Origin: Hepsetus odoe
Taxonomy: Eukaryota; Chordata; Actinopteri; Characiformes; Hepsetidae
DNA: 64,000 nucleotides
Assembly (NCBI GenBank): GCA_017165825.1
Contig: CM029367.1
Span: 2,563,724 to 2,627,723 of the forward strand
Reading direction: 5' to 3'
Below the pieces are notes generated by a model. It made no database searches. It had not been told where the DNA came from and was given only the letters and a program-made list of their open reading frames with translations. Positions 1 through 12,800 of this stretch are shown in pieces. Both the position numbers and the translations under genes were made by a program. Each line of letters begins with the position of its first letter. Within the stretch, counting starts at the first letter, position 1.

Positions 1-500
1 AAAGTAGTTCTTTATAAAATAGTAATAATAATAATAATAATAAATCTGTGTTTTAAAAACATGAAGAGGTAGGATGACTTAAAACGTGCATTGTATTATT
101 ATATAATATATTATCACATAATATAAATTATATTTAACATTTATAATATAAATTCCTACATTTTTATGAAATGAAATGGATTTTTTTGGCAATTTTTGGG
201 GAAGTTATTCTCCTTTTTTTGTTCTGAATTTGCGACGTGCGAATCATGTTGTACTGCTTTATTTCACCGAACCATTCGAAAATGTACTGTAAAATCTAGT
301 TCCTTTATTTCTTATGAACGGAACCCTCTTCGTCTAGAAGAATAACAGCGCTCGGTTTATTTGCTGGTCATTTTTTTATTTAAAGGGAAGGCAGTTAAGT
401 TCACTTTAATTTAGCACAAAAAATGCTTTGATTTTTAGGTTAATTTCTGTGATTTCAGATTGGAATATTTTCTTCCTCTGACTTTTTTTTCTTTTCCTAG

Positions 501-577
501 TGATCACCGAGTGTTCCTCTCCATCTCTGGTCCTGCCGGCCCCCTCCCAGTCGGTCCAGTCTGGACAGGACGTTTAG
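501..577 (+). CDS. possible last coding exon of an unidentified + strand gene
   Basis: A long pyrimidine run ending in cttttcctag (483-500) is a good splice acceptor. Read with two bases carried in the first partial codon, the exon continues ATC ACC GAG and so on for about 24 codons. It is rich in Ser, Pro, Gln and Val and ends GQDV followed by TAG at 575-577. An AATAAA at 693-698 would fit a short 3' UTR. A second frame stays open through the region, and a GTGAGC at about 622 could act as a donor, so an internal exon is also possible. No family was recognised. The rest of such a gene would lie left of the window. The call is an inference from splice and poly(A) signals only. Confidence 0.25.
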
Positions 578-884
578 CGCTGGGATTAGGATGGGACCTT
601 CTCCCAGAGCAGCATCCTGAAAGTGAGCGCTGGACGCTGGAGCTATTAGTGTCTCTGAGTGCAGTTCGAGCAGCCACAGGACGTCCGAGTACAATAAAAC
701 ACAGACGTTTCATTTATAGTCATACAGTTTCATGTCTTGCTGATGCTGGTAACAAAAATTACAGTCAAATACAGAGATTACAATAAATGTACAACTTTAT
801 AGTCTGCTGGTACGAGTTCACCTCAACTGGACATTAACGATGGGATGAAGTGTTCAGACAGTGGAAGCACAAAGTGAAGGTTTC

Positions 885-2026
885 CAATAAAATGGCCAGA
901 TGGCGGAAATTCAAGGAAATACAAGTGCAAGGCTGGTGTCTCTAATAAAGTGGCCACTAAGAAGAAAACACAGGGCTGGTGTTTCTAATAAAGTGGCCAC
1001 TAAGAAGAAAACACAGGGCTGGTGTCTCTAATAAAGTGGCCACTAAGAAGAAAACAAGGCTGGTGTTTCTAATAAAGTGGCCACTAAGAAGAAAACAAGG
1101 CTGGTGTTTCTAATAAAGTGGCCACTAAGAAGAAAACAAGGCTGGTGTTTCTAATAAAGTGGCCACTAAGAAGAAAACAAGGCTGGTGTTTCTAATAAAG
1201 TGGCCACTAAGAAGAAAACAAGGCTGGTGTTTCTAATAAAGTGGCCACTAAGAAGAAAACAAGGCTGGTGTTTCTAATAAAGTGGCCACTAAGAAGAAAA
1301 CAAGGCTGGTGTTTCTAATAAAGTGGCCACTAAGAAGAAAACAAGGCTGGTGTTTCTAATAAAGTGGCCACTAAGAAGAAAACAAGGCTGGTGTTTCTAA
1401 TAAAGTGGCCACTAAGAAGAAAACAAGGCTGGTGTTTCTAATAAAGTGGCCACTAAGAAGAAAACAAGGCTGGTGTTTCTAATAAAGTGGCCACTAAGAA
1501 GAAAACAAGGCTGGTGTTTCTAATAAAGTGGCCACTAAGAAGAAAACAAGGCTGGTGTTTCTAATAAAGTGGCCACTAAGAAGAAAACAAGGCTGGTGTT
1601 TCTAATAAAGTGGCCACTAAGAAGAAAACAAGGCTGGTGTTTCTAATAAAGTGGCCACTAAGAAGAAAACAAGGCTAGTGTTTCTAATAAAGTGGCCACT
1701 AATAGAAAACACAAGGCTGGTGTTTCTAATAAAGTGGCCACTAATAGAAAACACAGGGCTGGTGTTTCTAATAAAGTGGCCACTAATAAAACACAAGGCT
1801 GGTGTTTCTAATAAAGTGGCCACTAATAGAAAACGCAAGGCTGGTGTTTCTAATAAAGTGGCCACTAATAAAAACACAAGGCTGGTGTTTCGAATAAAGT
1901 GGCCACTAAGAAGAAAACACAAGGCTGGTGTTTCTAATAAAGTGGCCACCAAGAAAAAAACACAAGGCTGGTGTTTCTAATAAAGTGGCCACTAATAGAA
2001 AACACAGGGCTGGTGTTTCTAATAAA
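885..2026. repeat. 41-bp minisatellite, about 28 units
   Basis: The unit is about 41 bp and contains GGCTGGTGTTTCTAATAAAG followed by tggccactaagaagaaaac. Fifteen unit starts from 1071 to 1645 are spaced exactly 41 bp apart, so the core is nearly homogeneous. The outer units are 40-43 bp and diverged, with variants such as 'actaatagaaaacac'. Every unit carries AATAAA on the + strand. Open frames of about 110 codons on both strands are by-products of the repeat, not genes. Confidence 0.95.
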
Positions 2027-2984
2027 TATTATAAAAATTATATTTACATATATATATATTTATATATTAATTTTATAAAGTGCGTCATCAGCCATTACAG
2101 GTGACGGAGGTGGAGTCAGTCTCTCTCTGAAGCAGAAAACTCTTCAAAGGAGTTTCGTGTCGAGTCCCTGGAGGTCAGATTTGCATAAAGTTCCGTTTCT
2201 GCTTCTTCGTCTAACGGACGGCTCGTCCTGGTTGACTCTCCGTTGCAGTTCAACATTTAGAAAAAATAAAATAATGAAATGAAATCGTTTGGTGTTTTAT
2301 TCTTTGGCTTATTATATTCCAGAAAATCGGGGCAAAAAGTCCAGAAAGAGACCACAAGAACATTTTTTTTTTAAAAGTTTTTTGAGATTTTCAAGAACTA
2401 AATTTCCCGACAAACAAAATGAACTCGAATGAAAAACGAAAATCCAGATGGGGAACCGTTTCTAAGTCGAGGCACGCCGAGACCCCGATCGTGTTTAGGC
2501 CTTTGAGCAGAGAGTTGAGGGTTTCCTCCCTTTCAGTAGAGCCTGTGTTCAGTCAGCTTTCAGGAGGATCTGATCTTCTCCTCTGGGGCTTCAGATCTGT
2601 GGAGTTTGAGACATTAAAGGAAAAAGGTGGCGCTGAGAACTTTCAGGTGTTTCGAGATTATAGTGTTTTGAATGATATTGGATCAGATAATAAAAAGGAC
2701 CGGTTTCTGTCGGAGACCTCTGGTTCCATCCATCACTGCAGAGAACCTTTCTTTACAGTTAACATTGCAAACCTGCTCTGAACAATGTTTTCCTCTGAAC
2801 TGGGTCGAAATTTGGGGAAATCTCAGCATAATTGTAAGAAAAAAATGAAGCCTATCCTTAAAAAAAAAAAATAGACATATCGGTAAAAGTATGAAAAATG
2901 ATCAGGCGTGGCTGATCTTTAACATAAGAAAAACTTTTTAATGGAATTTAAAAACAGCTAAAAGCGTCCTTGAGAATTTGAGCA
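2027..2984. other. no gene recognised
   Basis: AT-rich sequence follows the minisatellite. An open frame of 120 codons (2419-2781, +) starts at an ATG, but it shows no recognisable motif, splice context or repeat match. It is probably a chance frame. Confidence 0.5.
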
Positions 2985-3133
2985 TGGTACTGTCCCCATC
3001 ACTGCTCCCTGGACACTGGACATAGTTGCCCACTGATGGACCGTGTGTGTGGTCAAATACAGAAAATGCGTTTTGTTGAGTTTCACTGTGTGCTGCGCTT
3101 CACAATGAAAAACGTCACTTTCACTTTCACTAC
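2985..3133 (+). mobile_element. tRNA-derived SINE, 5'-truncated
   Basis: Starts inside the SINE body at 'gtactgtccccatcactgctc' and ends in the (CACTTT)n-like tail. The tRNA-like head is missing. Confidence 0.7.
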
Positions 3134-3384
3134 ATGGCCAAAAGTATGTGGATATTTGATCCCTAAATTTACATGAGTGTTAAAGACAGGCCTCTTCAAA
3201 ACCAGGGGCACTAATATGCCGTTAAAACCCTTTTTACACCTGAAAAACATGTAAAGAGACAAGCTCGTGATTTTAGGCTTGTGTTCGAATGTGGAAACTT
3301 TGGGAAGTTCTTGCCACCCAGTTCTTAAAACCCTTACAGTTGACCAGGGCAGCTCTAGCAGGGCAGAACCAAGCAATGATGGAG

Positions 3385-3605
3385 TGGTGTTCCAGTGGTT
3401 ACGGACTAGGACCCTTGATGGGAAGGCTATGCATTCGAGTTCTAGACCAGTAGGTTACCCTGAGGTTCCCTTGAGTGAGGTACCGTCCCCATCACTGCTC
3501 CCCGGGCACTGGATAAGGCTGCCCACTGCAGCACGGTGTGATGGGCAAAATGCAAGCAAGCATTTCGTTCTGCTTCACTGCCGTGCTGTGTCTTCACAAT
3601 GACGG
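3385..3605 (+). mobile_element. tRNA-derived SINE, diverged
   Basis: Contains 'gtggttacggactagg' (A-box region), 'attcgagttctagacc' (B-box region), 'gaggtaccgtccccatcact' and 'tgctgtgtcttcacaatgac'. The final ACTTTC tail is absent. Confidence 0.7.
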
Positions 3606-5333
3606 ATAGTGGCTAAATGAACTACATTAATCAAAAATGCCGTCTCTTAAGTGTCTTAAAACAATAATTTAGCTGTAATCATGCGAGAAACAGAAACACA
3701 TTTCACGCGAGTGTGACGTTTATTTGCCATTCATGTCTAAACAAGCAGAAAGATGGACGGATAAAGAATTCCCCAATGCTTCCAGCAGAATGAGTAATAA
3801 ACATGCACCACAAGAGGGCGCCAGAGCTCAGACATGAACATGTCAAACACGTGACTTATGCTCATCATTACAGAAATGACTTTAACATGTTACTATTTCT
3901 AAGCCCAGCGACACGTCCAGATTGAATTCATGAGGTCAGGACGGTCTTCGTCATGTAGTTATTGAATTATGATCTTTTTAATTGACATACATTGCCATGA
4001 CAACCTGTGACAGCATGTCCTCCTCCCACAGCCTGGATGTATCAATATATAAAAGGTGTTGCACAATAGAACACAGAGAATATTGTTATTAAAACGTCAA
4101 AGCAGGTGAGAACTCACTCACACCTGTATTCTTCTCCATCCTGGAGTTAATCTGTTGTCACGGCTGATTTATGAGGTTGAAATTCGGACCCAGCGTCGGG
4201 GATCTCCTCGTCAAGCTGTAATGGGGAAAACTGACACCCAGAGCTTGTCAGCCTGCCCACGTCCCTTCCAACCACAGCAACCTACTTTCCAACCTGGACG
4301 GTGCAGGTTCTCCAGCTTCTCCTCGAAACCCAATCCTAATCAAGGGTTTCCTTTAGGCCTCTTCTGTTCAAACGAGGATTGTGGATCATTGAAGCGAAAA
4401 GCTGAGTGTTCAGCACCAGCCACTGGCATGGAGGAGCGATCTTCTGCTGAGGACAAGAGGATTAGGTTTCCTGTTGTGGAAACACACACATCTCCCACAT
4501 GGAAAAAGCTGTCAGGGCTAGAGAAGCAACCCTGACAAGCACTCTCTGCTGTCAGTTTTCTCCAAGATCTCCAATCTTGGTCTAATCATGTCCCGACCAT
4601 CCTGACCTCATTCTTCTCCAATCCGGCAGTTTTTTTGATTTTTCTAATAAGAAATGGAACAAAGGTCCACTTTTGAAGAACATTTTAGTATGATATAAAG
4701 ATTCTTTCAAAGAACCTTGAAGATATTTGAAGAACATGATGTTATGAGAAGGTTCTTTTTAATCAAAAGGGAAACGGGCATCAGATTTGGACCTTACGGG
4801 AGCATTTTAGCCAAAAATGAAGGGGTTCAATAAGTCAGCTTGTACCAACGTTTTGGCAGGTCCTCTGTTAAGGACATTGTCCTTGATTGCAGAAGCTCCA
4901 CTGCACACCGGTGCAAATGGGACAAGAATCCTGAATGCTGGCTCAGGAAACAGTTCTCTTGGTGGAAAAGAGGTTCAGAAGGGTTTTCAGGAACCAAAAG
5001 AGATTTGTCCTTTGTTTTAAGAGAACTATCTTCTCTACACCTTTGCCCTGGATGATTATACCAACCGCAGCCTTTAGAGTTACTAAGCATTTTTCATTTG
5101 TACTGGCAACCGAGTCGTTCCCAAGCTATACGTTGTAAATGAAGCCAGTCGTACCACAGGAACCATGCTTGGTATCAGAGCTGACTGCATAACTGCTCTC
5201 TGATTGGTCGAAAAACGAAAACAGAGATGCTGGACACGGTTGGTATTTTTCAAATAAATCTGAAATGTAAAATACGGAGCACGTTTTGGGGCGTGTGACT
5301 CTGGCACTGTGAAATGCATGGGTCAGCAAACAA
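3606..5333. other. no gene recognised downstream of SH2D4B
   Basis: Several open frames occur (for example 4155-4535, + strand, 126 codons), but none has a recognisable domain. The stretch around 4150-4560 may be an old repeat, beginning 'tgtcacggctgatttatgag', but I could not assign it. Nothing else stands out. Confidence 0.4.
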
Positions 5334-5361
5334 TTTATTTGGAGTACAAATGATTTTTATT
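5334..5361 (-). promoter_or_regulatory. poly(A) signals of SH2D4B
   Basis: Two AATAAA hexamers read on the minus strand (plus-strand TTTATT at 5356-5361 and 5334-5339). They lie 27 and 49 bases after the stop codon, implying a very short 3' UTR if the first is used. This is inferred from position; longer 3' UTRs are possible. Confidence 0.45.
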
Positions 5362-5387
5362 CACAAAAGTCACTATCGTGGCTGTTA

Positions 5388-5480
5388 CTATGGGAATAGT
5401 CCACCATAGTCTCCAGCGGACGAAGCCCGTTTGCACGGCTCCTGCAAAAGCTCCTTCCCAGTGGTGGTGATGATTTCCTC
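5388..5480 (-). CDS. sh2d4b: SH2D4B last coding exon
   Basis: 93 bases in phase 0, residues 423-452: EEIITTTGKELLQEPCKRAS, then SAGDYGGLFP and TAG. This is the usual SH2D4 C-terminus (ELL..PC......DY..LF). The acceptor is tctttttag|GAG. Confidence 0.93.
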   Translation of the reverse strand, partial: EEIITTTGKELLQEPCKRASSAGDYGGLFP

Positions 5481-8400
5481 CTAAAAAGACATTAAAAGGA
5501 TGGAGTGAGCTTTCTAACTGCTTGCTGAAAAGACTAACACTGAAGAACACATACTTTTATTACCAGCCTTGCAGCGAATCACTATCAAGGACGGCCTTTG
5601 AGTGACATACCAGTAAGAAGGTCCCAGAATAGATGTTCCCCGCACTGGCTCAGATTTGCCATTTAATACACGCCGGATATTTATTTGTGTTTTCTTTTTG
5701 GAGTTAAAAGCCCATATATGGGCTTTTAATCCTTACAGTCAGCGGCAGGCTCTTATTATTGGATTCGGTTTGGGAGTTGAAGCCTTGGTGACAGTGCTAC
5801 AATGCACCAGGCATTAGCATATAACTAATGTCAGAGATATCACAGTTTACGCCTCCGTCTCTGACGGCTGGTGCCAGCGATGAGATATGTATCCATGGTT
5901 ACAGAGGGACTGGTGCGGTGAAAAGTGAATTATCCAGACAACTGTGCAAGCACTCGGTTAGCGAATAGTCACTATAGTGCGATGGGAGCACACTCCCGTC
6001 AGGTTTACTTTTCTGAAACGATGGGGTGAGTATTAAATGTAAGTGACTGAACGGTCACACTGCTACCTTTGGGGGCCAACAGCTTTAATGGCCACTGTTG
6101 AATGTTCACAAGCAGTTCAAACGAAGGTTACACTCGTTTGGCAGGTTAGACTCAGACTAAACCCAAATTGAGATTAAAGGCAGATTTCAGTGTAATCTCA
6201 ATCCAGGATTACGTCCATTCATTACATGAGCTGCTTGACCAAACCAGGGAGCCTATAGGACAACCTGGACAGGCTGCCAGTCCTTATTTAAAAACCGTTT
6301 TTGTTTTAAAAAATTCACTTCCCTATGTTTTAAAGACCATGTTGGTATCCTCCAATGATGGTCCAGTGGGCCCAGGATCAGGTGCTGAGTTTCACAATAA
6401 CAAGTAGTCACTTTCACTTCACTTTAGGTCCGTCCACACAGACAGATGGTTTTCTTCCCGGTCTCTCGGCCTACCTTGTGAAAGTTGATGAGGTCGGTGA
6501 GGGTGGCGTGGCGGTTCTGGTCGACTCCCAGAAAACTGTAATAGTCCCTGGAGGCATCGATAAGGAAGTGCTTGAAACCACTGGTCAGGCGATATGACAG
6601 AGTGTAACCCCAAATCCTTTCGCTGACACGGACCAGGAAAGATCCTTCAGCCTCGTTCATCAGGAGCTTCTCAGATTCTTCTCGCGTAATAAACCCTGCA
6701 GGGAAAACTATGGCTGTAAGATGAGAAAGATGTCAGTAGAGGCCTTTTTTGCTGCAGTTGTCCATCATCAAGATGACGGACTTATGTTTCTCTCGCCATT
6801 TCGGCGTGGAAAGCTCTACCAAAGGTGGTGTCAAGTGTCTAACGAAAAGGCTGTATGGATTGGACTTCAGAAGAATTGCAATGTCAGTTGTCTACTTTAA
6901 AAAGGTCACACACGTGGCCTAGACATAGACTTTTAAGGCATTGCCACAGTATGATTTCTCACCTGAACCCAGAACTATCCAAACCCTGATCAAGCGGACC
7001 ACTGATCCCAGACCAGCAGGTCGCACTTAATCAAGGTACCGTCTCCATCAGTGCTCCTCAGGCATTGGATAAAGCAGAGGTTGCATTTCTTTGTGGTTCC
7101 TCGTCACTTTCACTTTAAAACACCTGCTTTCATCACATGCAGAACCGGGAAAGTTCCGAGTTGGGTCAAAAAGGAATCTCAACTGGATTTTAGCTGGTTG
7201 GAAAGTGAAAGTGACCACCCTTGTGATTGCGAGGTCACAGCACAGCACACAGTGAACAACAACGAAATTGGACCTCTGCATTTAACCCACGCAAACACCA
7301 TGAAAGCGCCCGGGGAGCAGTGACGGGGACAGTACCTTGCTCAAGGGTACCTCAGGGCAACCTACTGGTGAGGGAATCGAACCCACAATCTTCTGATGCA
7401 GGGGCAAGCTCCCTAATCACTAGGCCACCGGTGCCACGGACCTCTGCACTTGACCTATGCACTCAAACACCATGCAGCAGGGGGCAGCTATTGAATGTGC
7501 CCGGGGAGCAGTGACAGGGACGGTACCTTGCTCAAGGGTACCTCAGGGCAACCTACTGGTAAAGGGTTTGAATCTTCCGATCCTGATGGCCAACTCCCTA
7601 CCCTCTCCCATACCACCGCTGCCCCATTAAATGAAAAGAAGCTCATGCCAAGTGAACCAGAATTAGGGAACATTTTTCACCCACAGCTCTTTACCGTAAA
7701 AAACAAAACAAAACAAAAAAACCTGTAATATAATATTTATTCCCTTTTATTTTACAGAATTTTCCTGTACTTCAGAATTGGACATGAAATTTAATTACAA
7801 AAAATGAACATGTTAAATGTTAAATCAACATATATATTATATATATATATTAATGAGAAAATGTTTATATTTAATTAATTAAATTAATACTGAAATATGA
7901 TTTAAATCTTAATGTAATATAAACATTACCTATTTTTTTATTATTTTTATAATTTTTTTTTTTTACAGTGTATTAATGAAAACGTGACTCCCCAGAAGCA
8001 CATCCAAACCCAGCACACTCAGTTGGGAGTAATAAACAAAATGCATGATCACTGTTAGCCCAGGTTCCACTCGGATGTCTTGTAGCCAATCGGATCTAGA
8101 TCTAGAAACGTCACATCATTTGTTTAAAAAAAAAAAAAAACAGTTCTTCAGAAACAAGCGAAACTTTGCCTTCAAGTGGGGCTAATCTCCCCAAACCTCC
8201 ATAATCTTGTTATCTCCGATCAGGCTCAAGATGAGGGGTGACTACGGTTCCCGAGCGTCTGAACCAGTAGTGTTGGCGTGATTCTCACCCTTGAGCCTGG
8301 CGCTAGTCTGTGTGGACACACCCTTGTCATTAAGATAAGGAAGGACCGTGTTGAGCCCCATGTTCCAGTGGAGTTTCTGACACTTGCCGGCCTATTAATC

Positions 8401-9860
8401 TGCTTTCTTGTCAATTAAGCAGGAGTCGCCCACTATGACCCAATCTGACAAGACAACGCTGCGGGACTTGTGCCAGTAATTATCCTGGTAAAACCTCTGA
8501 ATTATTTAGGGCTCCCCTTCATTCCACTCGCCTGGCTGTTGCTACACACACACACCCTAGGCATTGCTCTCCAGCTGCCTGTTAGGGAGTCTCTGGTTAC
8601 AAAACCAGTCCATCTGCTCTCCACTCCATTTTGTCCTCTTTTACATCGTACCATGCAGTAGGGCAGCTTCGTTTTGAGTGATGATACATGTCTACATGTT
8701 TGCTGCTCGGCCGTTATCTTGTCATTGCGATAAAGTCATGTTATAATAAATGCTCGGAAACTTACAAATGTAGTAGCTGGCACTCGGATTGTTGGACACC
8801 GATCCAGAGAACTGGAGGCTGGTGTCCTGCACTGCTTTTTCTTTTTCCTGCTCAAACACACCTGCTTCAACTCCCTGCTTGATGGAGCTTTTCAGAAAGA
8901 GAACTACTGGATTGGACAATAGGGCTCCCAGATTAGATTGGGGTCAGTTATTCTTACTTTTTTGACATAGGAAGATCTGAATGGTCCAGGTTGGGATCTT
9001 CTCTGCGGTCATTTATGGACACAAAAGGTGGACAATAAATCTGAAGGAGGATGTTTTTGGATACGGGTGCTGGGGAAGAACTTTGAGAGAGCCCTGGGTG
9101 GCAATGAAAGCAAACAGATGGATCCATCTGAGCTTCAGCCCTCACAGTCCAGTAATCCAAACTGGAATGGTCTTATTCTGGACACCCGTAGGGCCGTTTT
9201 GTTGGAAAAGGCAGTTATGTTGGGAACGCTAAAGGAGGAAAAGGATGGCATGATGTTAAAGAGTCAGAAGTCACAAATGGAAGGCAGGATGTTCTGGACA
9301 GGACTGCCAGTTGTGAATTGTTGGCATGCAGCACTAAATGATGGATTAGCATTAGATGGAACATGTAAATGGAATCTTAGCTGCAGGTTTAGGTTTTTGG
9401 GATGTGCATTTATATATCCGCCCATCCTGGCTTACAGTTTTGATCAGCCCGCTCCAGTAGCAGTGGGAAGGAATGTTTCAGGTGCTTTCAAACGAGATAC
9501 GACACAACAAATGGGAATGCAGGACATTTAGACATGTTAGCCTGAAAGGATTGCATGGCTGTAACAGACGGTTGGAAAATAGACCTACAGGAATGAGTTT
9601 GGCAAATAAATCCACTTCACTGTAAACATCAGCGAAGAAATAAAATGGAAGAATGAAAGATTAACCCTTTAATCACAGCGTTAAAGTAAATCGTGAAGAA
9701 ACTTTACCGTGAAACCATGGGGCGACGGTGTCACTGTTTCTTTCATATCCAGCCCTCTTGGGCTTCTGATCTTCACAGAACCACAATATCACTGATTCTC
9801 TGGAGCAAGGACGAGGAGAACGCACCCAGGCAGGACTGCAGAGACAGAGAGAAAGAGAGG

Positions 9861-9898
<38 letters not shown>

Positions 9899-12800
9899 GA
9901 GAGAACAATATGTTTAACACTTAACACTTAATTCATTATATTTCTTCTTTCGGCTCCTCCCGTCTAGGGGTCACCACAGCATATCGTCCCTCTCCATTTC
10001 TGTCCTCTGCATCTTCCTCATTCACACCAACCGCCTGCATGTCCTCTCTCACCACATCCTTAAACCTCCTCTTTGTCCTTCCTCTTCTCCTCTTGCCTGA
10101 CAGCTCCATCCTCTACTTCCTTTTCCCAAAATACTCCTTCTATCTTCTCTGGACATGTCCAGACCAACACAGTCTCGCTCCTCTGACTTTGTCTCCTAAC
10201 CCGAGCTGTCCTTCTAATGTCCTTCCTGTCCATCTTTGTCACTCCCAGCTCAAATCTCAGCATCTTTAACTCTGACACCTCCAGCTCCAACGTCCCCAAC
10301 CCGTACAACATAGCTGGTCTCACTACTGTCCTGTAAACCTTTGTTTTCCTGTCTGTCACAGATCACTCCTGTCACTCTTCTCCACCCATTCCAACCTGCC
10401 TGCACTCTCTTCTTCACCTCTCTTCACACTCCCTGTTACTCTGAAGTGCTGAAGCATTGAAACGCCTTTATCCTACTCCCTGCACCCTAACCATTCTGCT
10501 CACTTCATTCTCACTCACTTTCATTACATGTCACTTTTACTTTTATTCCTCTCCCCTCTAGAGCAAATCTTCACCTCCCCAGGGTCTCCTCAACTGCTCC
10601 TTACTTGTTACAGATCATAATGTTATCAAACATCAAAGTCTACAGGGCCCACGTTCCATAATTCACCGCGATCAAAATAAGCAAGCTGAGGCATTAGGAT
10701 GCCCTAACAGTCCTCTGAACGATACATAATCACACGTCTGTAGTGAGTAGATCTTAAAAATGCTCTGCAGGACAGCCTGAAGACATTAATCCTCAAGTAA
10801 GGGAGGCCGAATATTCCTAAAGAATATAAAGACTCCTAGCTGGCTACAAAAAGCCTTTGAAAGATGTTTACTAACTTAATAGGGTGTCCAGACTTTTGCA
10901 CAGTGGCTGGTTGATTTTTCAAATATTCGGTTGCATTCAAACGTTACCATTTGATGAAAATGGTCTGAAGCAGTGCTTTTTCCAGGCGGTGCAAACTATC
11001 CATACTAATAGGTAGCATGAAACCCAGTACGTATAACTGATATTGAATGCTCAAGTTGCCATGGCAACCGTCAGCCGCAGATGCTTGGTATATCGAGCCG
11101 ATAAACACGGGGTTCTGCGGACCGCTCACCTGTCCGTCAGCGGCTGGGTCGCTGTGGTGCTGTGTCTGCGGCTCTGCCTCCGGCGGTACAAGGGAGGAGC
11201 TGCAGGCTGGAGGCCCAGCCGAGGACGGCCGTCGCTGCATTTTACCGTCTGCTCTATGACGCCGCTGTTTCTTCTGCTAACGTGGGGCTGCTGTTGGAAG
11301 TGTCCACTGAGACCGGCCACACGTCCTCGCTCGACAGCTCGGAGGGACTGTCGTTTATACTCGTCTCTCGCCAGGCGGGCCTTCCTCGTCATCTCTTCGT
11401 CTGCAGCCTTAGAGCGACGCACTGCAAAATCCCAAGTGTGCAGGATATTTGAATGCATGAACAGGATGTAAAACTGTAGCTACATGAAATGTTGCACGGC
11501 CATCTTTATCCAATCCCATAGAATGGCTGCTGTATCCACAGACCGTACACCGTGACTACCCTCCCTGACTACTAGAATGCAAATGAGCATCAAATCTGGA
11601 GCTTCACAGGTGATGTTCAGTGCTGGATTGATGTATATGAAAGTGAAAAGTGAAAGTGACAATCCTTGTCATTGCGAGGTCACAGCACAGCACACGTGAA
11701 CCACAACGAAATTGGACCTCTGCTTTTAACCAATGCACACAAACACCGTGCAGCAGTGGGCAGCTATTGAAAGCGCCCAGGGAGCAGTGATGGGGACGGT
11801 ACCTTGCTCAAGGGCACTTCAGGGCAACCTACTTGTGAGGGAATCGAACCCACAATCCTCCGATGTGGGGGGCATCAGTGCTCCCTTTCTGACCACAGGG
11901 CCACTCCTGGCTTGGTGTTGGGCCACTCTGGCCAACCAGCTCAAGTCATACCTTCTTCATCTGCAGCCCTGTGATCCTGACCACTGATGAATGGGCTCAA
12001 TGGATCACAGCTGTAGTTCTGGTTCTGATAGGAAATGTTATCTGGAGCGAGGAACTTGCTATGCAGTCCCTGTGCCGCAATACAGGAACACAGCGAGGAT
12101 GGAAAAACAGCAGGTGCGTGTGAGAGGCCTAATGGGATCTGAAAGGATTCGCTGGATGAATGTTAAACGAGGTACTCACATTGTTCTTCCCATTCCTTAT
12201 TGTCCTGCTCGCTTCTCTTTCTCTCCCGCTCCAGGGAGATGTACAGCTCTCTCGCTCTTTTCTCCTCGACGCGTCGTACCTCTTCCTCTCCTCTCTGCCT
12301 CTCCTCCTCTTCTCTCTTCTGCATGCAAAGTACATCCACACCATCAGCTCTGTGACCAAACGAGCAATTTCCCCTTTCAGTACGGCCTTGGTGAGTCTCC
12401 ACGCTGATTATTAAGTAACACTAATCATGTGAAAGTGCTAATAGGACGGATAAATACATGCACATGCTTCATCATCTGGGCGGTGGAAATAATTTTGCTG
12501 AATAATTCAAACCCAAGGGTCTGACTCGTGGCTGCCTGGTAATGATCCAATTAAAGTTGGTCATTTATGTTGGGGGGTAATTGGCACAAAGGTGGCCACA
12601 TAAAATGGGACATAAAAACGCATCTTTGTTGTGGTGAGTCAAATCTGAGTCAAGTGACTTTACAGAGGAAGTTGTCAGCTCCCCAAAGATGAAGGACGAA
12701 GGTGGAAACCATCCTGGTCACAAGATGATGAAGGAATATCCCTCAAAAAATGGCACTCATCATCTTTTAGTGAAAGTGAAGTGAAAGCGACTATTTGTCA

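Noticed and set aside
1617..1980. Open frames of about 110 codons on both strands
   Set aside because: They lie wholly in the 41-bp minisatellite and change frame with unit length.
880..2030. Regular repeats with spacers suggesting a CRISPR array
   Set aside because: There are no unique spacers, the units are contiguous, and the genome is vertebrate.
2419..2781. ATG-initiated frame of 120 codons
   Set aside because: No motif, no splice or promoter context and no repeat match; length is within chance for this much DNA.
9028..9531. Longest unassigned + frame in SH2D4B intron 6 (167 codons)
   Set aside because: It opens on GTG rather than ATG, shows no domain, and lies antisense inside a well-supported intron.
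11162..11471. + strand frames of 96-142 codons over 11.0-11.5 kb
   Set aside because: They are the antisense of SH2D4B exon 5, whose minus-strand reading matches the family with correct splice phases.
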